A DNA stretch of 9,847 nt from Erysipelotrichaceae bacterium (GTDB taxonomy: Bacteria > Bacillota_I > Bacilli_A > Erysipelotrichales > Erysipelotrichaceae): the NCBI GenBank assembly GCA_019415435.1, contig DXZE01000054.1, positions 1 through 9,847 of the forward strand, in the 5' to 3' direction. Within the stretch, counting starts at the first letter, position 1. Every line of letters starts with the position of its first letter. A program made the position numbers and the translations under genes. Below are positions 1-6,692 of the stretch, piece after piece. Under the pieces are notes generated by a model. That model saw nothing but the letters and a program-made list of their open reading frames with translations. It had not been told where the DNA came from and did not search any database.

Positions 1-2
1 AA

Positions 3-44
3 GCGGCTTTCATCCCACACGCAAGCGTGTGGGTTTTTCGCCGC
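3..44 (+). terminator. Intrinsic terminator of an upstream + strand gene
   Basis: A perfect GC-rich stem (arms 14-20 and 27-33, CCCACAC/GTGTGGG) has a GCAAGC loop that can close by one more pair. It is followed at once by a T5 run (34-38). A second pair of arms, GCGGC (3-7) and GCCGC (40-44), can pair outside it, giving a longer two-part stem. The T run lies only on the + strand side, so it should end a gene that lies before the window. No coding sequence for that gene is visible here. Confidence 0.85.
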
Positions 45-109
45 AAATTTATAACTTCTGTTTTTTCCATATGTGATCATATTATACATGCATTGCAGGA
101 TAAATTCTG

Positions 110-118
110 TGATACAAT
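110..118 (+). promoter_or_regulatory. Extended -10 promoter of the 125-520 gene, probably leaderless
   Basis: TGATACAAT fits the extended -10 consensus (TGn followed by a TATAAT-like hexamer, here TACAAT at 113-118). No good -35 lies at 16-18 bp; TTGCAG at 93-98 is only 14 bp away. The hexamer ends 6 bp before the ATG at 125, so transcription would start at or next to the start codon. That agrees with the lack of any Shine-Dalgarno sequence upstream. Confidence 0.5.
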
Positions 119-124
119 GAAGCC

Positions 125-520
125 ATGAATAACAATACATTTTCATTAGAACCATATAATCACTGGATCCTCTGGATTTCCCTGGTTATCTTAGCAATAT
201 TCATTATTTATACAGGTGCCAGGGCTGCCGGTTTATTAAAGAATGTTAATGCATTACAAACAAAAACAGAGAATATCCAGAAACAGGTAAAGTTAGCTTC
301 TATCAAAGTGGAAGTATTAAAAGAAAACAAGGCTGAGAAAGAAAAGAAGAACAAGCCTTTCAAGATTATCATGCCGGTAGTCTTAGCCACATGGCAGCTC
401 TATAAGACAGATGATAATCTCAAAGGACTTAAAGGAATACGGAAAGCAGCTGCTTCTGCAGTACGCAATGAACGTGAACAGAAGAAGTTTATAAAAAGAA
501 CTTTAGACGCAATGCACTGA
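125..520 (+). CDS. Unrecognised small single-pass membrane protein with coiled coil
   Basis: I do not recognise this 131-residue protein. A polar N-terminus (1-12) precedes one strongly hydrophobic segment (about 13-30, WILWISLVILAIFIIYT). A likely coiled coil follows (about 38-76), ending in a very Lys/Glu-rich stretch. Next is a second, shorter hydrophobic patch (about 79-93) and a basic helical tail (about 100-131). There is no cleavage site or catalytic motif, so it is probably a membrane-anchored protein with a cytoplasmic coiled-coil tail. The ATG at 125 is the only reasonable start: the next Met at a suitable place is at residue 83. No Shine-Dalgarno precedes it, and an extended -10 lies 6 bp upstream. 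It stands alone between two terminators, and its TGA stop lies inside the stem of its own terminator. Function unknown. Confidence 0.75.
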   Translation: MNNNTFSLEPYNHWILWISLVILAIFIIYTGARAAGLLKNVNALQTKTENIQKQVKLASIKVEVLKENKAEKEKKNKPFKIIMPVVLATWQLYKTDDNLKGLKGIRKAAASAVRNEREQKKFIKRTLDAMH

Positions 521-546
521 CTCTTATAAAAAGGAGTCAGTTTTTT
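517..546 (+). terminator. Terminator of the 125-520 gene
   Basis: A 7-bp perfect stem, CTGACTC (517-523) with GAGTCAG (534-540), has a 10-nt A/T-rich loop and is followed by T6 (541-546). The left arm contains the gene's TGA stop codon. The T run includes two bases of the opposing uvrC stop codon. Confidence 0.85.
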
Positions 547-563
547 AATCACTGACTTCTTTT
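528..563 (-). terminator. Terminator of the mutS2-uvrC operon sharing an arm with the + strand one
   Basis: On the minus strand, GAAGTCAG (559-552) pairs with CTGACTCC (540-533) with one A-C mismatch. The loop of 11 nt contains the uvrC stop codon. A5T5 sequence (minus-strand T run at 532-528) follows, and an A run at 563-560 precedes the stem and can extend it. The arm at 533-540 is the same one used by the + strand terminator, so the two hairpins are alternatives on opposite strands. Confidence 0.6.
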
Positions 564-2329
564 ATCTCTGTATGCAAAGCTTCATACACATTATGTGCTG
601 CTTCTTTTGGAACTACTTTTGCGATATCTTCTTCACTGGCTTCACGAAGCTTACCGATACCGCCAAAGGATCTTAATAATAATCTCTTACGTTTAGGTCC
701 GATACCATCAATCTCATCCAATACAGATCTTGTCTGTGCCTTATCTCTTAACTTGCGGTGATAACTGATCGCGACCCGGTGTACTTCATCCTGCATTCTT
801 GTTAAAAGAAAGAACAAACCGGAATTCTTATCGATATCTACCGTATTGCCATTACTGTCCATTAAGGCATTTGTAGAATGCTTGTCATTCTTAACAAGAC
901 CCATGATCTTGATCTGGCCGGTTAAACCAAGTGAATCAATGATGCCCTGGGCTGCTTCAATCTGGATCCAGCCGCCATCAACTAAGATACCATCCGGCAT
1001 TCTGCCATGATCTTTCAATAAACGGAAATATCTGCGGTAAACAACTTCCTTCATGGAATCCACATCTGAGTTACCTGTATGCAGTTTAAAGAGACGATAA
1101 TCCTTTTTATCCGGATAGCCGTCTTCATACACAACACAGGAAGCTACGGTAAAGGTACCGGATATATGAGAGTTATCAAACAGTTCTACCCTGTTCATAG
1201 GCTTTCCTGCTATCTCAGACAACTGTTTGACAGCTTCTTCAGTCATCTTATCCTGACGCTCTACGACATTGAACTTCAGATTTAACTGTGTCTTTGCATT
1301 TTCAAGACACATATCGATTAACTTCTGACGATAGCCTTTCTGAGGTTGGAAGACAGGAAAATCCAGCACCTGCTGTAAAGCAGAAATGTCCACATCACTG
1401 CTTAATACAAGTTCTCTTACGGCAGGATGATCCTGATAATACTGGATTAAGAAAGAAATAAATTCTTCTTCAGCATCACCATATAATGGTTTCAGCTTGT
1501 ACTCTTTGTTTAAGATAACACCATTTCTGACAAGCATACCGGCAATCGCAAGATAGCCTCTGTCTGTGTAATAGGCAAAGACATCCCTTGAACCACGGTT
1601 ATCTTTTTCAATGTTCTGTTTATCTTTTGTGACAGAATAGATGCTTTCTAACATCTCTTTATAATGCTGGGCTTCTTCAAACTGAAGATTCTCACTTGCC
1701 TTCATCATCCTGTCTTTGAGATCTTTCTCAACATCCTTGATATCTCCATTCATAAAGGATGTTACTTTCTGTGCCATATCTTCATAGACAGATGGATCTA
1801 TATCAAACTCACATGGTCCCAGACACTGATGCATATGATAGTAAAGACATAGCTTGTCTCCCATATGCTTGCAACGCCGGAAAGGATAAATGCTCTGTAA
1901 TACTTTGAGAGTATTACTGGCTGCGGTTGCGTCCGGGAAAGGTCCGAAATATCTTGCCTTATGATCTTTCTTCATGTCTCTGGCAATAGTTAATCTTGGA
2001 TATTTCTCACGGGTTAATTTGATATACGGATAAGAAGAATCATCCATGAACTGAATGTTGTATTTCGGACGATTCTTCTTGATCAGATTGATTTCGAGTA
2101 CCAGTGCTTCTTTTTCACTGGCAGTTACAATGAAATCAAAGTCTTCGATATTGGAAATCATCTTTGTAGTCTTGAAGTTATGAGCACCTGTAAAGTAGGA
2201 ATTCACTCTGTTATGGAGATCCTTTGCTTTTCCTACATAGATGATTTCGCCGTTCTTGTCTTTCATCTGATAGCTGCCTGGTTCATGCGGCAGCTCTCTT
2301 AATTTTGCTTTGATATATTCTTTATCCAT
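545..2329 (-). CDS. uvrC: UvrABC system protein C (excinuclease subunit)
   Basis: UvrC makes the two incisions on either side of a lesion in nucleotide excision repair, after UvrA and UvrB mark the site. The 594 residues are normal length for the family. An N-terminal GIY-YIG nuclease (about 15-92) has GSY (18-20), YVG (31-33), R41 and E79. A Cys cluster follows, C153-x7-C161-x7-C169-x3-C173, which binds a metal or Fe-S cluster in relatives. The UVR motif that contacts UvrB is at about 197-231. The C-terminal RNase H-like nuclease shows D385 (DNSH), D424, D451 (DGG) and H517, and a helix-hairpin-helix region ends the protein (about 536-575). The usual Lys after DGG is Trp here (W454). It is second in an operon: its ATG lies inside the end of mutS2 (8-bp overlap). 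No clear Shine-Dalgarno is seen, so translation is probably coupled to mutS2. Confidence 0.97.
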   Translation of the reverse strand: MDKEYIKAKLRELPHEPGSYQMKDKNGEIIYVGKAKDLHNRVNSYFTGAHNFKTTKMISNIEDFDFIVTASEKEALVLEINLIKKNRPKYNIQFMDDSSYPYIKLTREKYPRLTIARDMKKDHKARYFGPFPDATAASNTLKVLQSIYPFRRCKHMGDKLCLYYHMHQCLGPCEFDIDPSVYEDMAQKVTSFMNGDIKDVEKDLKDRMMKASENLQFEEAQHYKEMLESIYSVTKDKQNIEKDNRGSRDVFAYYTDRGYLAIAGMLVRNGVILNKEYKLKPLYGDAEEEFISFLIQYYQDHPAVRELVLSSDVDISALQQVLDFPVFQPQKGYRQKLIDMCLENAKTQLNLKFNVVERQDKMTEEAVKQLSEIAGKPMNRVELFDNSHISGTFTVASCVVYEDGYPDKKDYRLFKLHTGNSDVDSMKEVVYRRYFRLLKDHGRMPDGILVDGGWIQIEAAQGIIDSLGLTGQIKIMGLVKNDKHSTNALMDSNGNTVDIDKNSGLFFLLTRMQDEVHRVAISYHRKLRDKAQTRSVLDEIDGIGPKRKRLLLRSFGGIGKLREASEEDIAKVVPKEAAHNVYEALHTEIKEVSD

Positions 2330-4655
2330 ACTTATTCATTGTCACAATTGTTGCGCCTGTACCGCCTTCCTGCGGCATACCAAGGTGAAACTCTTTGACA
2401 TCTTCATTCTTCTTTAAACTTTCATGAACAGCTGTCCGTAATCTGCCGGTACCATCACCATGAATGATACGGAATGTTTTTAATCCATGCAGCTTGGCCT
2501 GATCCATATAGCTATCCATCTTATCCATGGCTTCATCTACGTGCAGACCAATTAAATTCACTTCCTGAGGCATATTCGCAAAGATATCATGATCGATATT
2601 AATAGATACGTGATTCTGTTTCTTCATACGTGGTATGACATGTACCGATGGACGGATCTGATTCTTCCTGACATGCATGTCTCTGCCATTCATACGGATG
2701 GTAATGTCTTTCTTCTGTATCTTAATGATTTCACATACCTGTGAGCTGCCTCTTAGTTCCACAGCATCTCCCACATGGTATTCATACGTATCCGGTACTT
2801 CTTCTTTCTTCGTTTCTGGTTCATCGGTAATCTGATTTAAAGACTGTACCGTTTCCAAAGCTTCATGATACTTGACATTTTCCTGACGCTTACGGATCTG
2901 TTTAAGAATATGATTTGCCTTATTCTGTACGGTTGCGACGTAGGCATCCGCTTCTTTCCTGGCTTTGTTATGATAGTCTTCTTTTTCTTTATCTAACTGA
3001 ATCTTTTCTTTCTTTAACTGTTTCTTTTCTTTCTCATTATCCGCAATTAAAGATTCCAGTTTCTCATTCTTTAATTCAGCCTCATTGAGCTGCTTTTCAA
3101 GCTTTTCAATGAGTTCATCTTCTTCATTCTTTGACTGTTCCTTTAAGTGTCTTGCATAGGCAATAATAGACTTTGGAAGTCCATATCTTTCAGCCACCTC
3201 AAAGGCATTGGATTGCCCGGTTAATCCTTCCAGATACTTATAGGTAGGCATCAGCTTTTCCATATCAAACTGCACACTGGCAACTAAGATATCAGAATGT
3301 CTTTTGCCATAGGCTTTCAGACGGTCATAATGGGTAGTAACTACACACATGGTTCCTCTTTGACGAATTTCATTGAGAATGGATATGGCTAATGCTTCAC
3401 CTTCTCTTGGATCTGTACCGCTGCCTATTTCATCAAGTAATACAAGCGAATTACCATCTGCCTTCTGCATGATCTCAGCCTGCTTGGTCATATGGGCACT
3501 GAACGAAGATAAAGAAGAGACAACGGACTGATCATCACCGATATCCGCAAAGACATGATCAAAGAAAGGAATCTCAGCACTTTCTGCCGTTACCGGCATA
3601 CCGCAATAAGTCATTAATGTAAACAAACCGATAATCTTTAAAGATACGGTCTTACCGCCGGTATTAGGACCTGTGATCAGTAATACTTTCTTAGGATCTT
3701 CCAGATGATACGTATTTGCGACAACCTTCTTTGGATCAATGAGAGAATGTCTGCCTTTAACAATGACAAGATTCTTTTTTTCGGTTAAGGAAGCTGCACA
3801 TCCTTCTCTGTCTTTTCCCCATTGTGCTTTGGCAAATACGGCATCGAGAATGCCGCATGTTTCTACATTGGCTTTTTCTTCATAGGCATAGTGTCCTACT
3901 TTACCAGAAAGATACTGCAGAATCTTTTCTATCTCTGCTTTCTCTTTTTCCTGTAAAGTCTGGATGCGGTTATTGTATGGAACAAAGGAAGCTGGTTCTA
4001 CGTATGATGCCTGTCCTGAGGCAGAATCACCATAAACAAGACCACCATAACTGTTCTTTTCAGATGCTTTGATTAATACAACCGTACGGCCATTGCGGTT
4101 TGTGACAATGGAATCGACTACCGAAGAGGCATGATTGGATAAGAACCTGGAAGAGACACTAGCCATATCTGATTGTGCCTGACGCAAAGAAACACGGATA
4201 TTCTTGAGTTCTGGCGAAGCAGAATCCTTCACTTCACCATACTCATTGATGCATTGGGATATTTCCTTCGCTAAGACATTATGAATGGTTAAGGTATCTG
4301 TTAAGTCTTTTAAAGAAGGATGTTTTACTTCCGTTAGACTTTTTTCATAGGCATGGATTTCGTTAATACCATGAATAAAACGGACAACATCCAGTAATTC
4401 TGAAGCCTGTAAGATTCTTCCCTTCTCGGCATTATCCAGAATATGCGTGATATCGGTAATGCCATGAAAAGGCATTGGACCATTATGAATACAGCAGGCT
4501 AAGGCTTCCTGCATGCGGTCATGATCTCTTTTAATCACAAGCTTTTCATAAGATGGCTTTGTATTCTGTATATTCTTCTTACCAAGTGAGAAAGAACAGT
4601 ATCTTTCTACCTGCTGTAAGATCACATTTAATTCAAGACTGTTTTCAATATCCAT
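2322..4655 (-). CDS. mutS2: MutS2 family ATPase with KOW and Smr domains
   Basis: MutS2 proteins are MutS-like ATPases without the mismatch-recognition domain. They have been linked to suppressing recombination and, in B. subtilis, to splitting collided ribosomes. At 777 residues it is full length. The N-terminal lever/clamp region (about 1-310) leads to an ABC-type ATPase with Walker A GPNTGGKT (329-336), signature region FADIGDDQS...SSFSAH (369-388) and Walker B LVLLDE (404-409). A long charged coiled coil (about 505-605) follows, then a KOW-like segment (about 624-668) and a C-terminal Smr domain (about 697-775). The Smr domain keeps HGDGTG (732-737), but its LDLR motif reads VNLI (699-702), so the usual Asp and Arg are absent. 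The ATG at 4655 has a good GAGGTG ribosome binding site (4665-4660). It heads the mutS2-uvrC operon and diverges from the ywlG-like gene. Confidence 0.96.
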   Translation of the reverse strand: MDIENSLELNVILQQVERYCSFSLGKKNIQNTKPSYEKLVIKRDHDRMQEALACCIHNGPMPFHGITDITHILDNAEKGRILQASELLDVVRFIHGINEIHAYEKSLTEVKHPSLKDLTDTLTIHNVLAKEISQCINEYGEVKDSASPELKNIRVSLRQAQSDMASVSSRFLSNHASSVVDSIVTNRNGRTVVLIKASEKNSYGGLVYGDSASGQASYVEPASFVPYNNRIQTLQEKEKAEIEKILQYLSGKVGHYAYEEKANVETCGILDAVFAKAQWGKDREGCAASLTEKKNLVIVKGRHSLIDPKKVVANTYHLEDPKKVLLITGPNTGGKTVSLKIIGLFTLMTYCGMPVTAESAEIPFFDHVFADIGDDQSVVSSLSSFSAHMTKQAEIMQKADGNSLVLLDEIGSGTDPREGEALAISILNEIRQRGTMCVVTTHYDRLKAYGKRHSDILVASVQFDMEKLMPTYKYLEGLTGQSNAFEVAERYGLPKSIIAYARHLKEQSKNEEDELIEKLEKQLNEAELKNEKLESLIADNEKEKKQLKKEKIQLDKEKEDYHNKARKEADAYVATVQNKANHILKQIRKRQENVKYHEALETVQSLNQITDEPETKKEEVPDTYEYHVGDAVELRGSSQVCEIIKIQKKDITIRMNGRDMHVRKNQIRPSVHVIPRMKKQNHVSINIDHDIFANMPQEVNLIGLHVDEAMDKMDSYMDQAKLHGLKTFRIIHGDGTGRLRTAVHESLKKNEDVKEFHLGMPQEGGTGATIVTMNKYG

Positions 4656-4703
4656 AAAACACCTCAGGCATTAGTATCATACACCAAGTGTCACAAACAT
4701 CTC

Positions 4704-4731
4704 TTATTTGTGCCTCTTGTTTTGTTATAAT
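4704..4731 (+). promoter_or_regulatory. Promoter of the ywlG-rnhC operon
   Basis: A perfect TATAAT (4726-4731) has a TGT just before it, making an extended -10. A weak -35 candidate, TTATTT (4704-4709), lies 16 bp upstream. Transcription would start near 4738, leaving a short leader that holds the AGAGG ribosome binding site (4741-4745), 6 bp before the ATG. No equally good promoter for the divergent mutS2 gene is visible in the same 96-bp gap; minus-strand TATGAT at 4681-4676 is only a weak candidate. Confidence 0.7.
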
Positions 4732-4747
4732 GAGACAAAAAGAGGCA
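4711..4747. repeat. Inverted repeat around the ywlG -10, possible operator
   Basis: TGCCTCTT (4711-4718) is the exact reverse complement of AAGAGGCA (4740-4747). After a 2-base bulge (4719-4720), TTTGT (4721-4725) pairs with ACAAA (4735-4739). The 9-base centre starts with the promoter's TATAAT. The right arm contains the ribosome binding site. The T run expected of a terminator is missing on both strands, so a protein-binding site is more likely than a terminator, if the repeat has any function. Confidence 0.5.
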
Positions 4748-4751
4748 TAGT

Positions 4752-5315
4752 ATGAATTTAGAAGAAATCAGAAGCCAGGCTTCCATAGCAGTGAATGAAA
4801 TATGTACAAGTGCACATCTGAAAGCAGGTCAGTTGTTTGTAGTAGGATGTTCTACAAGTGAAGTCATGGGAGATCAGATCGGCACCCATTCCAGCATGGA
4901 CATCGCAGATGCTTTATATGAAGGCATTACATCTGTTTTATACGCTAAGGGAATACGTCTTGCGGCACAATGCTGCGAACATTTAAACCGGGCATTAGTC
5001 GTAGAAAGAGATACGATTGAACACTATGGCTTTGAACAGGTTAATGCCATTCCAAGACCCGAACACGCCGGTGGTGCATTTGCGACAAGTGCATACAAGC
5101 ATATGAGTGAACCGGTATTGGTAGAAGACATTCATGCGATGGCGGATGCTGGTATGGATATAGGCGGTACATTAATAGGCATGCATATTCATCCGGTGGT
5201 TGTACCATTACGCATATCAGAAGATCATATAGGTAAAGCAATCTTAATCTGTGCAAGAAGAAGGCCAAAGTATACCGGTGGTCCAAGAGCCATCTATGAT
5301 GAGACATTAATGTAA
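4752..5315 (+). CDS. ywlG: YwlG / UPF0340 (TIGR01440) family protein
   Basis: This 187-residue soluble protein matches the conserved YwlG/UPF0340 (DUF436) family of Bacillota, for which I know no established biochemical function. The family signatures are all present: VGCSTSEVMGDQIGTHSSMD (31-50), QCCEHLNRALVVE (73-85), GGAFATSAY (107-115), AGMDIGGTLIGMH (133-145), PVVVPLR (148-154) and the C-terminal RRPKYTGGPRAIYDE (170-184). The length is typical. The start has a well-placed AGAGG site and an extended -10 promoter. It is the first gene of a two-gene operon with rnhC, with only 3 bp between them. The conserved Cys, His and Asp residues suggest an enzyme or ligand-binding protein, but this is inference. 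Confidence 0.92.
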   Translation: MNLEEIRSQASIAVNEICTSAHLKAGQLFVVGCSTSEVMGDQIGTHSSMDIADALYEGITSVLYAKGIRLAAQCCEHLNRALVVERDTIEHYGFEQVNAIPRPEHAGGAFATSAYKHMSEPVLVEDIHAMADAGMDIGGTLIGMHIHPVVVPLRISEDHIGKAILICARRRPKYTGGPRAIYDETLM

Positions 5316-5318
5316 GTT

Positions 5319-6179
5319 ATGGCAGAGAATATTTATACATTAAAGTTAACAAAGGAAGAAGAGAATAAACTCTTTGAAACATGGAAGGATACAAAGACTA
5401 AGGCACCTGCTTATGCAAAGTGGCAGTTACGTCCCGAGAATTGTGTCATGACATGCTATACATCAGGGAAGACGGTATTCCAGGGTAAGGATGCCTTTGT
5501 CTATGCGTCCCCTTTTCTGCCTGCAGAAAAGAAACAGATATCTGAAGATATCCTGCCCCAGGCAGGCAGTGATGAAGTAGGAACCGGAGATTACTTTGGA
5601 CCGGTATGTGTATGTGCTTCAATTGTCACAAAGGAAACAGATGCTTTTTTAAGAGAAACAGGTGTCCGGGATTCCAAGCAGTTAACGGATGAGATGATCA
5701 TAAAGATGGCTCCAGAAATCATGAAACATCTGCCTTACTCTCTATTGATTGTTAATGATGAAAAATACAATGCCATTCATCAGACAAATAATATGAATGC
5801 AATTAAATCCAAGCTTCATAATCAGGCATATGTGAATTTAAAAAAGAAATATAACCTTCCTGCATTTAAAATCATTGATCAGTTTACGCCAGAAAAGAGT
5901 TATTACCGGTATTTAAAAGATCAGCCTGTTATCATAACCGGCATTCACTTTGAGACAAAAGCAGAAAACAAGTATCCATCCGTAGGAGCTTCATCCATTA
6001 TCGCAAGATACGCTTTCATTAAGAAAATGAAAGAGATGGAAGAAACATGGCATATACATTTCCAGAAAGGTGCTGGCTCTAATGTGGATGCCTGTGCCAG
6101 AGAGTTTGTTAAGAAAAACGGTATAGAAAAACTTGGCATGGTAGCCAAGCTTCATTTTAAGAATACAGAGAGACTGTAA
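5319..6179 (+). CDS. rnhC: Ribonuclease HIII
   Basis: RNase HIII cuts the RNA strand of RNA:DNA hybrids such as R-loops and primer remnants in the cytoplasm. The 286 residues include the N-terminal TBP-like substrate-binding domain (about 1-75), which separates HIII from HII. The catalytic core begins at GSDEVGTGDYFGP (83-95), the HIII hallmark, which supplies D85 and E86. RDSKQLTD (117-124, with D118), IDQF (186-189, with D187) and the SVGASSIIAR helix (221-230) follow, all typical of the family. The ATG lies 3 bp after the ywlG stop, with no clear Shine-Dalgarno, so translation probably depends on coupling. Its last codons contain, on the other strand, a terminator for the opposing operon. 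Its stop codon lies in the loop of its own terminator. Confidence 0.97.
   Translation: MAENIYTLKLTKEEENKLFETWKDTKTKAPAYAKWQLRPENCVMTCYTSGKTVFQGKDAFVYASPFLPAEKKQISEDILPQAGSDEVGTGDYFGPVCVCASIVTKETDAFLRETGVRDSKQLTDEMIIKMAPEIMKHLPYSLLIVNDEKYNAIHQTNNMNAIKSKLHNQAYVNLKKKYNLPAFKIIDQFTPEKSYYRYLKDQPVIITGIHFETKAENKYPSVGASSIIARYAFIKKMKEMEETWHIHFQKGAGSNVDACAREFVKKNGIEKLGMVAKLHFKNTERL
6127..6149 (-). terminator. Terminator of the six-gene operon, inside the rnhC 3' end
   Basis: On the minus strand, CTTGGC (6149-6144) pairs perfectly with GCCAAG (6137-6132) around a 6-nt loop. T5 (6131-6127) follows directly, then CTATAC. This is a textbook intrinsic terminator for the operon that ends with the dCMP deaminase gene. 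It lies about 40 bp past that gene's stop, antisense to rnhC codons. On the + strand the T run after the stem is poor (CTTCATTTT), so it should not stop rnhC transcription. Confidence 0.75.
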
Positions 6180-6191
6180 TGGTCTCTTTTT
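6169..6191 (+). terminator. Terminator of the ywlG-rnhC operon
   Basis: AGAGAC (6169-6174) pairs with GTCTCT (6182-6187), with the rnhC TAA stop in the 7-nt loop, and T5 covers 6187-6191. The run reaches the stop codon of the opposing deaminase gene. The stem is short, so strength is uncertain. On the minus strand the following bases (CTGTATTC) are a weak T tract. Confidence 0.7.
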
Positions 6192-6687
6192 AAGATTCCG
6201 GATTTTTTGTTTTCTTAACAGAGATTTCAATCGTATTTTCGATTCTGCATAACTGAACGCCAGCAGCCTTTAACATTCTCTTAGAGGCAATGTTGGTATC
6301 TGTACCATTGTATTTATCGGATTCATAGACAATCTTTTTAATTCCAGACTGAATAATAGCCTTGGCACATTCATTGCATGGAAATAAAGACACATACAAT
6401 GTACATCCTCTGACCGAACGCGGGGCATTGAGAATGGCATTTAACTCCGCATGGACTACAAAGGCATACTTGGAATGGAGGACATCCCCTTCTCTGGACC
6501 ATGGGAATTCATCATCACTGACACCTGATGGAAAACCATTATAGCCAACCGATACAACCCGGTGATTCTCATCTACAATCGCAGCACCTACCTGGGTATT
6601 CGGATCTTTGGAACGTAAGGCAGATAAATGTGCCAGCCCCATAAAGTATTCGTCCCATGTTAAGACATGACTTGTTCTTTTATCCAT
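6190..6687 (-). CDS. comEB: dCMP deaminase (ComEB-type), zinc-dependent
   Basis: dCMP deaminase turns dCMP into dUMP, the substrate of thymidylate synthase. The 165 residues carry the cytidine/deoxycytidylate deaminase zinc site: H79-A-E81 (Zn ligand and catalytic proton shuttle) and P103-C-N-E-C107 (two Cys ligands). The N-terminal SKDPNTQVGAAIVD (26-39) and GYNGFPSG (48-55) blocks are typical of dCMP deaminases rather than tRNA or guanine deaminases. The AGGG site at 6699-6696, inside the end of the rhomboid gene, is 8 bp from the ATG, and the two genes are 5 bp apart. It is the last gene of the six-gene operon. Unlike B. subtilis comEB, no competence gene is next to it. The extra C-terminal tail (about 150-165) is basic and unremarkable. 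Confidence 0.93.
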   Translation of the reverse strand: MDKRTSHVLTWDEYFMGLAHLSALRSKDPNTQVGAAIVDENHRVVSVGYNGFPSGVSDDEFPWSREGDVLHSKYAFVVHAELNAILNAPRSVRGCTLYVSLFPCNECAKAIIQSGIKKIVYESDKYNGTDTNIASKRMLKAAGVQLCRIENTIEISVKKTKNPES

Positions 6688-6692
6688 ATGTA

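Noticed and set aside
69..82. Palindrome ATATG-TGAT-CATAT before the first gene
   Set aside because: The arms are short and fully A/T-rich apart from one G/C pair, in an A/T-rich gap, so chance is the simplest explanation.
970..990. UvrC DGG motif followed by Trp in place of the usual Lys (W454)
   Set aside because: The catalytic Asp, His and surrounding residues are intact, and this position may vary within the lineage, so it is not evidence of altered function.
1079..1285. Short + strand frames inside uvrC, mutS2, the deaminase and the 172-aa gene
   Set aside because: They are low-complexity or odd-composition translations of the opposite strand of real genes.
4692..4712. CACAAA/TTTGTG inverted repeat in the mutS2-ywlG gap
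   Set aside because: Six-base arms with a 9-base spacer and no clear promoter overlap; weaker than the adjacent repeat at 4711-4747.
5041..5307. 88-codon minus-strand frame antisense to the ywlG-like gene
   Set aside because: Its His/Cys/Leu-rich product has no family features and it lies wholly over a well-conserved gene, so it is a shadow frame.
5945..6230. Two minus-strand frames across the end of rnhC
   Set aside because: Both are antisense shadows of RNase HIII codons, without ribosome binding sites, and overlap two terminators.
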